Positions 1-7,193 of a stretch of 64,000 nucleotides of DNA are shown here, in pieces. The notes below the pieces were generated by a model. It ran no database searches and was not told the origin of the DNA. It worked only from the letters and a program-made list of their open reading frames with translations. The first letter of the stretch is position 1, and each line of letters begins with the position of its first letter. The DNA is from Desertimonas sp963732335 (lineage in GTDB: Bacteria; Actinomycetota; Acidimicrobiia; Acidimicrobiales; Ilumatobacteraceae): the NCBI GenBank assembly GCA_963732335.1, contig CAVSZO010000052.1:62001-126000 (forward strand), written 5' to 3'. Both the position numbers and the translations under genes were made by a program.

Positions 1-1
1 G

Positions 2-826
2 ACGGCGTGGGCGATGATCGCCGCCGAGCACACCGGCCTGCCGATCTCGGCGATCCGTGTCGTTTGGGGCGACACCGACCTCGTCCCGACCGGCGGAGGG
101 ACGCTGGGCTCGCGGTCGCTGCAGATCGGTGGCGCCGCGGTCGGCGCCGCTGCCGCCGAGCTCGTCGACGTCGCCCGCGGCGTCGCCGCCGAACACCTCG
201 AGGCCGATGTCGCCGACATCGTGCTCGACGCCTCCGTCGGGCGCTTCCACGTCGCCGGAACCCCAGCAGTCACGCTCACGTGGGCCGATGTCGCCGCGGC
301 ATCACTCGAGCATGGCGCCGCCCTCGCCGCCACGACGACGTTCGATTGGACGGTCCCTTCGTTCCCCTTCGGCGCCCACCTCGCCGTGGTCGAGGTCGAC
401 GCCGAGACCGGTCACGTTCGCCTCGTACGTCACGTGGCGTGCGACGATGCCGGACGGATCGTCAACCCGCTCCTCGTGGAAGGACAGATCCACGGCGGAA
501 TCGCCTCCGGCGCGGCGCAGGCCCTGATGGAGGAGGTGCGCTTCGACGATCACGGCAACCCGATCACGTCCAACCTCGCCGACTATCCGATGATCAGCGC
601 CGCCGAGCTGCCGAGCTTCGAATTGGTCGCGATGGAGACGCCGACCCCTGTCAACCCGCTGGGCGCAAAGGGCGTCGGCGAGTCGGGAACGATCGGCTCG
701 ACGCCGGCCGTGCAGTCGGCGGTCGTCGACGCCCTCGCCCATCTCGGTGTCCGCCACATCGACATGCCGGCAACGCCCGAGCGCGTGTGGCGGGCGATTC
801 GCGACGCACCCGGCACGACGCGATAG
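2..826 (+). CDS. CoxL/XdhB-type molybdopterin-binding subunit, C-terminal part
   Basis: This is the 3' end of a large molybdenum subunit of the xanthine dehydrogenase/CO dehydrogenase family. The frame is open from base 2 and the start lies outside the window. About 274 residues are visible. They contain the family's C-terminal block: the INGLVEGQ-like stretch reads NPLLVEGQIHGG, followed by GAKGVGESGTIGS, where the Glu of GVGE is the usual active-site base near the molybdenum. The active-site loop that separates CoxL forms (AYxCSFR or AYRGAGR) is upstream and cannot be seen. The protein is a clear paralogue of the complete CoxL at 7194-9686. It could equally be another aldehyde or purine hydroxylase subunit. 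Confidence 0.85.
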   Translation, partial: TAWAMIAAEHTGLPISAIRVVWGDTDLVPTGGGTLGSRSLQIGGAAVGAAAAELVDVARGVAAEHLEADVADIVLDASVGRFHVAGTPAVTLTWADVAAASLEHGAALAATTTFDWTVPSFPFGAHLAVVEVDAETGHVRLVRHVACDDAGRIVNPLLVEGQIHGGIASGAAQALMEEVRFDDHGNPITSNLADYPMISAAELPSFELVAMETPTPVNPLGAKGVGESGTIGSTPAVQSAVVDALAHLGVRHIDMPATPERVWRAIRDAPGTTR

Positions 827-853
827 CAAGCTCGCCGCGTTACGGTCGCCGCG

Positions 854-1974
854 GTGCGATTGACCGGGATCGAGCTGCGGCGTGTGGCGATGCCGTTGCG
901 CACGCCGTTCCGCACGTCGTTCGGCACCGAGCGCGACCGCGATGTCCTTCTGGTTCGCGCCGAGGGGACGGTCGAGGGTGTCGCCGTCGCCGGGTGGGGT
1001 GAGTGTGTGGCGATGGCCGAGCCGCGCTACTCCGCCGAGTACGTCGACGGCGCCGAACACGTCATTGCCCATTTCTTCATGCCGCGACTGTTCGCCGAAG
1101 CCGACGTCACCGCTGACGATGTCGGTCCATTGCTGTCCGTGTTCGAGGGCCATCCGATGGCCAAGGCGGCGGTGGAGATGGCTGTGCTCGACGCCGAGCT
1201 GCGTGCGGCGGAAGTGTCGTTCGCCGAGCACCTCGGCGCCGTGACCGACCGCGTGCCCGCCGGCGTGTCCGTCGGGATCACGGATGGAACGCCCGAGCTG
1301 CTCGACCAGGTGGCCGGCTACCTCGACGACGGCTACGTCCGCATCAAGTTGAAAATCGAGCCGGGCCTCGACGTCGACCGCGTCGCCGCCGTGCGCGAAC
1401 GCTTCGGAACGACCTCAGCCTCCAGGTCGACGCCAATGCCGCCTACACCCTCGACGACGCCGACCACCTGTCCCAACTCGACGCGTTCGACCTGCTGCTC
1501 ATCGAGCAACCGCTCGCCGCCGGCGACCTGCGGCACCACTCGTTGCTCGCCAAGCGGATGCGCACGCCGATCTGCCTGGACGAATCGATCACCTCGGCGA
1601 AGACGGCTGCTGACGCGATCGCCCTCGGTGCGTGCACGATCGTCAACATCAAAGCCGGGCGGGTGGGCGGCTACCTCGAGGCCAAGCGGGTCCACGACAT
1701 GTGTCAAGTCCATGGTGTGCCGGTGTGGTGTGGGGGGATGCTCGAGACCGGGCTCGGACGGGCGGCCAACCTCGCCCTGGCGGCCCTGCCGGGCTTCACC
1801 CTGCCAGGCGATACGTCGGCATCCGACCGCTATTGGGAACGCGACCTCACCACGCCGTTCGTGCTCGATGCGGACGGTCACGTCGCCGTGCCGTCCGGGC
1901 CCGGCCTCGGCGTCGAGCCGCTCCCCGACGTGCTGGCCGCGGTCACCACGTCGGCGCGCTGGCTGCGCCGCTGA
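854..1974 (+). CDS. menC: o-Succinylbenzoate synthase / N-acylamino acid racemase-like enolase (frameshifted)
   Basis: This is an enolase-superfamily protein of about 373 residues, the size usual for MenC2/N-succinylamino-acid racemase. The N-terminal capping domain is followed by the KLKIEP catalytic lysine motif. After the frame change come VDANAAYTL, LLIEQPL, CLDESI and NIKAGRVGGYLEAKRVHD, which carry the metal ligands and the second lysine. The frame changes once near 1403-1412, where one base appears to be missing; the reading frame is otherwise uninterrupted, so this looks like a sequence error. The start is GTG at 854. No other men genes lie nearby, so racemase activity rather than menaquinone synthesis is possible. 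Confidence 0.82.
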
Positions 1975-2065
1975 TTGGTGAGCGCAGCCAGCGGAAAACT
2001 GGTGCGCCAGCTCACCAATCTCAACGCGCCACCGAAACGGGTCGATCGGCTGGCACAGTGGTGGC

Positions 2066-2728
2066 GTGATACGAACGACGGTTCCGGAGCGACAGGTCGT
2101 GCTGTTCGACCTCGACGGCACGTTGTCCCATTCGGAGCCAGGCATCTGCGGAACGCTCAAGCTCGCCATCGCCCAGGTCGGGCTGCCGGTGCCCAGTGAC
2201 GATGTCCTACGCACGGCGATCGGCCCGCCGTTCACCATCGGGCTCCCGGACATCGGCATCCCCGCCGAGCTCGTCGACGACGTGACGGTCGCCTACCGGG
2301 CGATCTACGAGCACACCGGGCTGTTCGACACCAGCCTCTACGACGGCGTCATCGACCTGCTCGACGAGCTCGCCGAGCGTGGTTGCACGCTGTGCGTCGC
2401 CACGTCGAAGCCGGAGACATCGGCGCTGCGGGTGATCGAGCACTTCGGCCTGACCGACCGCTTCAAGGTGATCGGTGCCGCCAGCGACGACTATCTCCTG
2501 CACACCAAGGCCGACGTGATCGCCTCCGTACTCGACCGGCTCGGGCTGGTCGGCGGCGAGGAGATCGTGATGGTCGGCGACCGCCGGTTCGACGTCGAGG
2601 GTGCCGCCGCCCACGGCATCGACACGATCGGAGCGCTGTGGGGGTACGGGTCCCTCCTCGAGCTGCAGGAAGCCGGCGCCTGGGCGATCGCCGAGCATCC
2701 GAGTGACGTCGGTCGACTTGTGGCCTAG
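2066..2728 (+). CDS. HAD-family phosphatase, phosphoglycolate phosphatase-like
   Basis: This is an intact HAD hydrolase of 220 residues. Motif I is VLFDLDGTLS with the nucleophile and acid/base aspartates near residue 14. A helical cap follows, then motif II VATSKP and the motif IV block MVGDRRFDVEGA. Length and cap type fit the Gph/PGP subfamily, which removes phosphate from small phosphorylated metabolites; the exact substrate cannot be read from the sequence. The start is GTG at 2066. The gene stands after the MenC-like gene with about 90 bp between them and is probably transcribed in the same direction as the next genes. Confidence 0.85.
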   Translation: MIRTTVPERQVVLFDLDGTLSHSEPGICGTLKLAIAQVGLPVPSDDVLRTAIGPPFTIGLPDIGIPAELVDDVTVAYRAIYEHTGLFDTSLYDGVIDLLDELAERGCTLCVATSKPETSALRVIEHFGLTDRFKVIGAASDDYLLHTKADVIASVLDRLGLVGGEEIVMVGDRRFDVEGAAAHGIDTIGALWGYGSLLELQEAGAWAIAEHPSDVGRLVA

Positions 2729-2741
2729 CGTGACGATCCGC

Positions 2742-3149
2742 ATGACCCTGACCGCGACACCCCCCGCCGTCGCCGGCCGCGTTCCCCAGCGATCGTCCGC
2801 CGACCGGGTGATGCGGCGCATCCTGCGCCTCCCCGTCGACGCCCCACCAGGCACAGCCGAGGGCGCCCGCAAGGCGTTCCAGACGTCGATCCTCGTCGCC
2901 ACCGTGCGTTGCCTGCTGATGTACGTGGTCTTCCCGTTCGTGCTCCCCGCACTCGGGATCGCCCGCGGGGTGGGTCCGGCGGTCGGCCTGGCCGTCAACG
3001 CCGTGGCGATGGTGTGCATCGTGCTCAGCATGCGGCGGTTCTTCCGCGCCGATCACCCGAAACGCTGGTGGTACGCCGCCCTCGGCGGTGCCGTGCTCGT
3101 GCTCCTCGCCGTGCTCGCCGTCGTCGACGTCGCCGATCTCGTCAGCTGA
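2742..3149 (+). CDS. Small membrane protein of unknown function
   Basis: This is a protein of about 135 residues with a basic, Pro/Arg-rich N-terminus and two or three hydrophobic segments (around residues 50-70, 75-95 and 110-130). It includes VRCLLMYVVFPFVLPALGIA and a final stretch of Leu/Val/Ala. It carries the short motif FFRADHPKRWW between helices. I recognise no characterised family, though similar short proteins are common in actinobacteria. The start may be ATG at 2742 or the GTG at 2730. The gene lies just after the HAD gene and upstream of otsA. Confidence 0.6.
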   Translation: MTLTATPPAVAGRVPQRSSADRVMRRILRLPVDAPPGTAEGARKAFQTSILVATVRCLLMYVVFPFVLPALGIARGVGPAVGLAVNAVAMVCIVLSMRRFFRADHPKRWWYAALGGAVLVLLAVLAVVDVADLVS

Positions 3150-3212
3150 GGTTCGCGACGACGCGCGGAGAACCGCTGGCTCGCCGGGGTGGCGAAGGGG
3201 CATTCTGATCAG

Positions 3213-4677
3213 GTGACGTCCTCGCCGCCGGCCACCCCGTCGCGACCACTCGTCGTCGCCGCCAACCGGCTGCCGGTGATGCGCGCTGCGGACGACTCGT
3301 GGGCGCCCAGTCCGGGCGGCCTCGTCCGCGCCCTCCTCCCGATGCTGCGCGAAGCCGGCGGGTCGTGGGTCGGGTGGACGGGCGTCGTCGACGACGATGC
3401 CGAGCCGTTTACCCTCGACGGCGTCGAGCTCTACCCGGTGCCGTTGTCGCTGAGTGAGCACGACGACTACTACGAGGGGTTCTCCAACGACTCGCTGTGG
3501 CCGCTGTACCACGACGCGGTCCGCGAATCGACGTTCAAGGCGCAGCAGTGGGACGCCTACGTCGCGCGTCAACGAACGGTTCGCAGCGCGCCTCGCCAAC
3601 GTCGCCCCGCCCGATGCCGTGATCTGGGTTCACGACTACCAACTCCAACTCGTGCCGGCGATGGTCCGCGAGCTGCGTACGGACGCGACGATCGGGTTTT
3701 TCCTGCACATCCCGTTCCCGCCGTGGGAGCTGTTCGCCCGCCTGCCGTGGCGCAACGAGATCATCGAGGGTCTCCTCGGCGCCGACCTCGTCGGTTTCCA
3801 ACGGCTGATGGGAGCGGAGAACTTTGCCCACATCGCCCAACGCCTCGGGCTGCTGGCCGAGCCGCTGGCAGGCGAGATCACCGTGGCCGAACCGAACCAA
3901 CCCACGGTGCTGACGACAGCGGCTGGCCGGCACGTCAAGGTCGGGGCCTTCCCGATCTCCATCGACGTCGCCGAGTTCACCGAACTCGCCGCCGAGCGAA
4001 ACGTCCGACGCGCCTCGGCCACCGTGCGCTCCCGGCTGGGCAACCCCGAAGTCGTCCTCCTCGGCGTCGATCGCCTCGACTACACGAAAGGCATCGGGGC
4101 ACGCATGCGGGCGTTCCGATCGTTGCTCGACGACGGCACGCTCGACGCCGAACGGTGCGTCATGATCCAGGTCGCCACGCCGACGCGTGAGGCGGTGGAG
4201 CACTACCAGGACGAGCGGCACGAGGTCGAGCGCCTCGTCGGTGAGATCAACGGCCTGCACGCTCGCATCGGCCAGCCGGTACTGCACTACCTCTACCGCT
4301 CGCTGTCGCTCGAGGACCTCGTCGCCCTCTACCTCGCCGGGGACGTGATGCTCGTGACGCCGCTGCGCGACGGGATGAACCTCGTCGCCAAGGAGTACGT
4401 CGCCTCGCGGCGCGACGTCAACGGGGTGCTCGTGCTGTCGGAGTTCGCCGGCGCCGCCGACCAGCTCACCGATGCCGTGCTGGTCAACCCGCACGACGAG
4501 GAGGCGATGCGCGCCGCGATCGTCCACGCCATCGAGATGAACCACACGGAACGGACACGACGGATGGCGGCGCTGCGCGACGCCGTCGCCCGCAGCGACG
4601 TGCGCAGCTGGGCCGAGCGATTCCTCGAGGACCTCACGGCACTTTCGCCCGCCAATCCGAGGCACGGCGACTTGTGA
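3213..4677 (+). CDS. otsA: Trehalose-6-phosphate synthase (frameshifted)
   Basis: This GT20 glycosyltransferase joins UDP-glucose (or another NDP-glucose) and glucose-6-phosphate to make trehalose-6-phosphate. Recognisable blocks are the N-terminal VVAANRLPV and the PGGLV loop, WVHDYQLQLVP, FFLHIPFPPWE, GVDRLDYTKGI and LRDGMNLVAKE. Together they give about 485 residues, the normal length. The frame changes once near 3564-3567, where one extra base seems to be present; both halves are conserved, so an indel error is likely. The start may be GTG 3213 or GTG 3189. The stop overlaps the otsB start in a GTGA arrangement, so the two genes are translationally coupled. Confidence 0.9.
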
Positions 4678-5435
4678 CCGGGGCAGCGCCCGCCTACGAC
4701 GACCCGTCTGCCGTCGCAGCCGAGGTGGCCTCGCTCACCCGCCCCCTGCTGGCCGCCTTCGACGTCGACGGGGTGCTCGCCCCGATCGTCGCCCACGCCG
4801 CCGACGCCGCCCTGCTGCCCGGGCTGCTCGACGCCCTCGGCGCGCTCTCGGCGAGAACCCCGGTGGGCATCGTGTCCGGCCGCACCATCGAGAACCTCGC
4901 CCGGTTCGGCTTCCCCGACAGTTTCCTCGTCGCCGGGAGCCACGGCGCGGAGCGACGCGGGCGTCCACTCGATCCGCTGTCGGCCGCCGAGGCCGACCGG
5001 CTGGCCCGGCTCCGTGTGTTCGCCGATCGGGCCACGCGTGATGCCGGCCCCGGCGCCTGGGTCGAGGCCAAGCCGACGGCGGTCGTCGTCCACGTGCGCG
5101 AAGCCAACCCGGTCATCGCCGAGCCGGCGTTGGCCACCCTCGCCACGGCCGCAGGGGGAGTGCCCGGAGCGCACGTCAAACGCGGCCACCGCGTCGTCGA
5201 GTTGGCGGTCCGGGCGGCCAGCAAGGCCGCGGCGATCGCCGACATGCGCAGCGAGGTTGGCGCCACGGCGGTGACCTTCGTCGGAGACGACATCACCGAT
5301 GAGGACGTGTTCGCCGCCCTCGGCGCAGGCGACGTCGGCGTGCGCGTCGGCGCCGGTCAAACGTCGGCGCGGCGTCGCCTCCGTGATCCCGGCGACGTGC
5401 TGACGTTCGTCCGCCACCTCGCCACCGGCCTCTGA
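4674..5435 (+). CDS. otsB: Trehalose-phosphatase
   Basis: This is an intact HAD-superfamily phosphatase of 253 residues that converts trehalose-6-phosphate to trehalose. Visible motifs are FDVDGVLAPI (catalytic Asp pair), IVSGR (motif II region) and the magnesium-binding FVGDDITDEDVF near the C-terminus. The GTG start at 4674 overlaps the otsA stop by four bases, which fixes the start and shows operon coupling. The pair forms a standard OtsA-OtsB trehalose route, used for osmotic and desiccation protection or as a cell-wall sugar precursor. Confidence 0.92.
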   Translation: MTGAAPAYDDPSAVAAEVASLTRPLLAAFDVDGVLAPIVAHAADAALLPGLLDALGALSARTPVGIVSGRTIENLARFGFPDSFLVAGSHGAERRGRPLDPLSAAEADRLARLRVFADRATRDAGPGAWVEAKPTAVVVHVREANPVIAEPALATLATAAGGVPGAHVKRGHRVVELAVRAASKAAAIADMRSEVGATAVTFVGDDITDEDVFAALGAGDVGVRVGAGQTSARRRLRDPGDVLTFVRHLATGL

Positions 5436-5468
5436 TCGGAGTGTTACGGCTATCGGAGTGTTGCCGAC
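5435..5468 (+). repeat. Tandem 17-bp repeat, CGGAGTGTT family
   Basis: Two adjacent 17-base units start with the shared core ATCGGAGTGTT and continue CGGC/GCCG-like, at 5435-5451 and 5452-5468, directly at the otsB stop. The same unit occurs at 52135-52198 as two direct copies and one inverted copy. No function is visible; placement at gene ends suggests a dispersed intergenic repeat. Confidence 0.6.
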
Positions 5469-5504
5469 ACGTCGCGCAGATAACCTCCGATGCGTACGTC
5501 GGGG

Positions 5505-5831
5505 ATGACGCCGGACGAGCTGTTCGCCTACTGCCTCGCCAAGCCGGGGCCTGGGAGGACGAGCCGTGGGAGGCGACACGGTGGCCAAGGTCGGCCTCGA
5601 CAAGGGCAAGATCTTCGCCCATGGGCGGCGACGGTCGGCGTCAAGGGGCCGACCGCGGCGACGAATGCTCGCCCGTCCCACGATGCCTCGTATGGCTACC
5701 GGGCGTTCCGGTTGGAACACGTGCAATTGGCGGGCATCCCGACGACGGATCGAAGAGCCATCGACACCAGCTCGAGCTGATCGTCGCCGCTCCCGGTCGC
5801 ACGTGCGTGTCCGACCGTGTGCAGCCTTGTA
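5505..5831 (+). pseudogene. MmcQ/YjbR-family DNA-binding protein, multiply frameshifted
   Basis: Pieces of one MmcQ/YjbR-like protein are spread over all three forward frames. The order is MTPDELFAYCLAKPG, then WEDEPWE, then DTVAKVGLDKGKIFAH, VGVKG, a GRSGWNT block and finally IPDD with ELIVAA. These match the family from start to end and give about 110 residues, the usual length, but at least four one-base frame changes are needed to join them. It is either a decayed gene or a local cluster of sequence errors. Members are small proteins with a CyaY-like fold; the function is poorly known. Confidence 0.6.
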
Positions 5832-5856
5832 ACCGGGAGAGATTAGGGATACCTTA
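5827..5856 (+). promoter_or_regulatory. Candidate promoter with IdeR/DtxR-like iron box before bfd-bfr
   Basis: TTGTAA (5827-5832) and TACCTT (5850-5855) are separated by 17 bases and end about ten bases before the bfd ATG, so they could be -35 and -10 elements. Overlapping them is TTAGGGATACCTTA (5843-5856). The 19 bases starting at 5843 match the actinobacterial IdeR/DtxR consensus at about 13 positions by eye. The link to iron storage genes makes iron control plausible. Confidence 0.4.
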
Positions 5857-5864
5857 CGGACCCG

Positions 5865-6074
5865 ATGGCTCTCGTGTGTCTGTGCTACGGCGTCAACGAA
5901 CGCCGCGTCCGCCGCGAGATCGACCATGGGGCGACGACGATCGAGGAAATCGCCGAACGGTGTCGGGCCGGCAGTTGCTGCCAGAGCTGCCACCCCACGC
6001 TCGACGATCTGCTCGCCGAGCAGTGTCCGCAGGTGGCAGTGGCGACCCGCCGCCGCCGCTTCGTCATCGCCTGA
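5865..6074 (+). CDS. bfd: Bacterioferritin-associated ferredoxin
   Basis: This is a 69-residue [2Fe-2S] protein. It has the Bfd cysteine pattern C-x-C-x31-C-x2-C (Cys5, Cys7, Cys39, Cys42), with extra cysteines at 33 and 38. Bfd docks on bacterioferritin and passes electrons to reduce stored ferric iron so that it can be released. The gene lies directly upstream of bfr with 37 bp between them, in the same direction, which supports the call. A possible iron-responsive box precedes it. Confidence 0.9.
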   Translation: MALVCLCYGVNERRVRREIDHGATTIEEIAERCRAGSCCQSCHPTLDDLLAEQCPQVAVATRRRRFVIA

Positions 6075-6111
6075 GGTCGCCCAGCACCCGATTGGCGTAG
6101 TGTCGCCCCCC

Positions 6112-6582
6112 ATGCGGGGCGACGACGACATCCTCGAGGTGCTCAACGAGGTGCTCACCGGCGAGTTGACGGCGATCAACCAGTACTTCCTCCACGCCAA
6201 GATGTGCGACAACTGGGGGTACCGGCGCCTCGGCGAAAAGGTGCGCGACGAATCGATCGACGAGATGAAGCACGCCGAGTCGCTGGTCGAGCGGATCCTC
6301 TACCTCGAAGGCGTTCCCAACCTGCAACGACTCGGCACGCTGCGCATCGGTGAGACCGTGCTCGAGCAGTTTCAGTCGGACCTCGCCGTCGAGGGCGCCG
6401 CCTTGGAGCGCCTCGCCGACGCCATCGCCCTGTGTCTCGCCAAGGGCGACCACGGCAGCCGCGAGCTGCTCGAGTCGATCCTCACCGACGAGGAAGAGCA
6501 TGTCGACTGGCTGGAGACGCAGCTGGAGACGATCAATCAGATCGGCATCGAGCACTACCTCGCCCAACAACTCCACTCGTAG
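6112..6582 (+). CDS. bfr: Bacterioferritin
   Basis: This is an intact protein of 156 residues, typical for Bfr. Ferroxidase residues are in place: Glu18, Glu51 and His54, with the later Glu and EEEHVDWLET (Glu127/His130 region). Met52, the axial haem ligand at the dimer interface, is also present in ESIDEMKHA. The protein assembles into a 24-subunit shell that oxidises and stores iron. The ATG at 6112 is chosen because it gives the conserved MRGD N-terminus. It pairs with bfd immediately upstream. Confidence 0.95.
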   Translation: MRGDDDILEVLNEVLTGELTAINQYFLHAKMCDNWGYRRLGEKVRDESIDEMKHAESLVERILYLEGVPNLQRLGTLRIGETVLEQFQSDLAVEGAALERLADAIALCLAKGDHGSRELLESILTDEEEHVDWLETQLETINQIGIEHYLAQQLHS

Positions 6583-6642
6583 CGACTGTCGCTTCGGCGG
6601 CTGTCGCCGCGGGATGCCATGATGGTCGTCGTACGCGGCCCA

Positions 6643-6708
6643 CAGTTGCGAGCGAGCGAGCGCCAGCGAGCGAGCGGTCAACAACGGCCTGCGTGGCCGG
6701 GGAACGCA
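6643..6708 (+). repeat. 66-bp dispersed repeat, copy 1
   Basis: This 66-base stretch matches 55560-55625 at about 54 of 66 positions without gaps; its last 24 bases (6685-6708) are identical to the other copy. The shared end can fold as CGGCC-TGCGT-GGCCG. It lies 18 bp before the coxS start. The other copy ends at the base before the E1beta start. Confidence 0.65.
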
Positions 6709-6726
6709 GATTAAGGGGGGTTTGGA

Positions 6727-7188
6727 GTGGAGATCTCACTCACGGTCAACGGTGCCGCCCGCAGCGGCGAAGTCGAACCGCGCACACTGCTCGTGCAGTT
6801 CCTGCGGGAGCAGCTCAAGCTGACGGGCACGAACGTCGGTTGCGACACCTCGTCGTGCGGATCGTGCACCGTCCATGTCGACGGCGAGTCGGTGAAGAGC
6901 TGCACGATGCTCGCCGTCCAGGCTGATGGCGCCGACATCGTCACGATCGAGGGGCTCGCCACCGACGGCAAGCTGCACCCGATGCAGCAGGCATTCATGG
7001 AGAACCACGGGCTGCAATGCGGCTATTGCACGCCCGGGATGATCATGGCGGCAACGAGCCTGCTCGCCGAGCAGCCCCATCCCACCGAGGCCGACGTGCG
7101 CGTCGGTCTCGAAGGCAACCTGTGCCGCTGCACCGGCTACCACAACATCGTCAAGGCGGTCCTCGCCGCCGCCGAGGCCGGGAGTTGA
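6727..7188 (+). CDS. coxS: CO dehydrogenase / xanthine dehydrogenase-type [2Fe-2S] small subunit
   Basis: This is a 153-residue iron-sulfur subunit that carries electrons from the molybdenum site to FAD. The N-terminal plant-type [2Fe-2S] cluster uses Cys39, Cys44, Cys47 and Cys59 (CDTSSCGSC). The C-terminal cluster uses Cys98, Cys101, Cys133 and Cys135 (CGYC and CRCTGYHN). The GTG start at 6727 has a strong purine-rich site (AAGGGGGG) upstream. It begins a coxS-coxL-coxM operon; this S-L-M order is the one known for form II enzymes. Confidence 0.92.
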   Translation: MEISLTVNGAARSGEVEPRTLLVQFLREQLKLTGTNVGCDTSSCGSCTVHVDGESVKSCTMLAVQADGADIVTIEGLATDGKLHPMQQAFMENHGLQCGYCTPGMIMAATSLLAEQPHPTEADVRVGLEGNLCRCTGYHNIVKAVLAAAEAGS

Positions 7189-7193
7189 CGGAA

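Noticed and set aside
5435..5468. Start of a CRISPR array
   Set aside because: Units are directly adjacent without spacers and only two copies are present.
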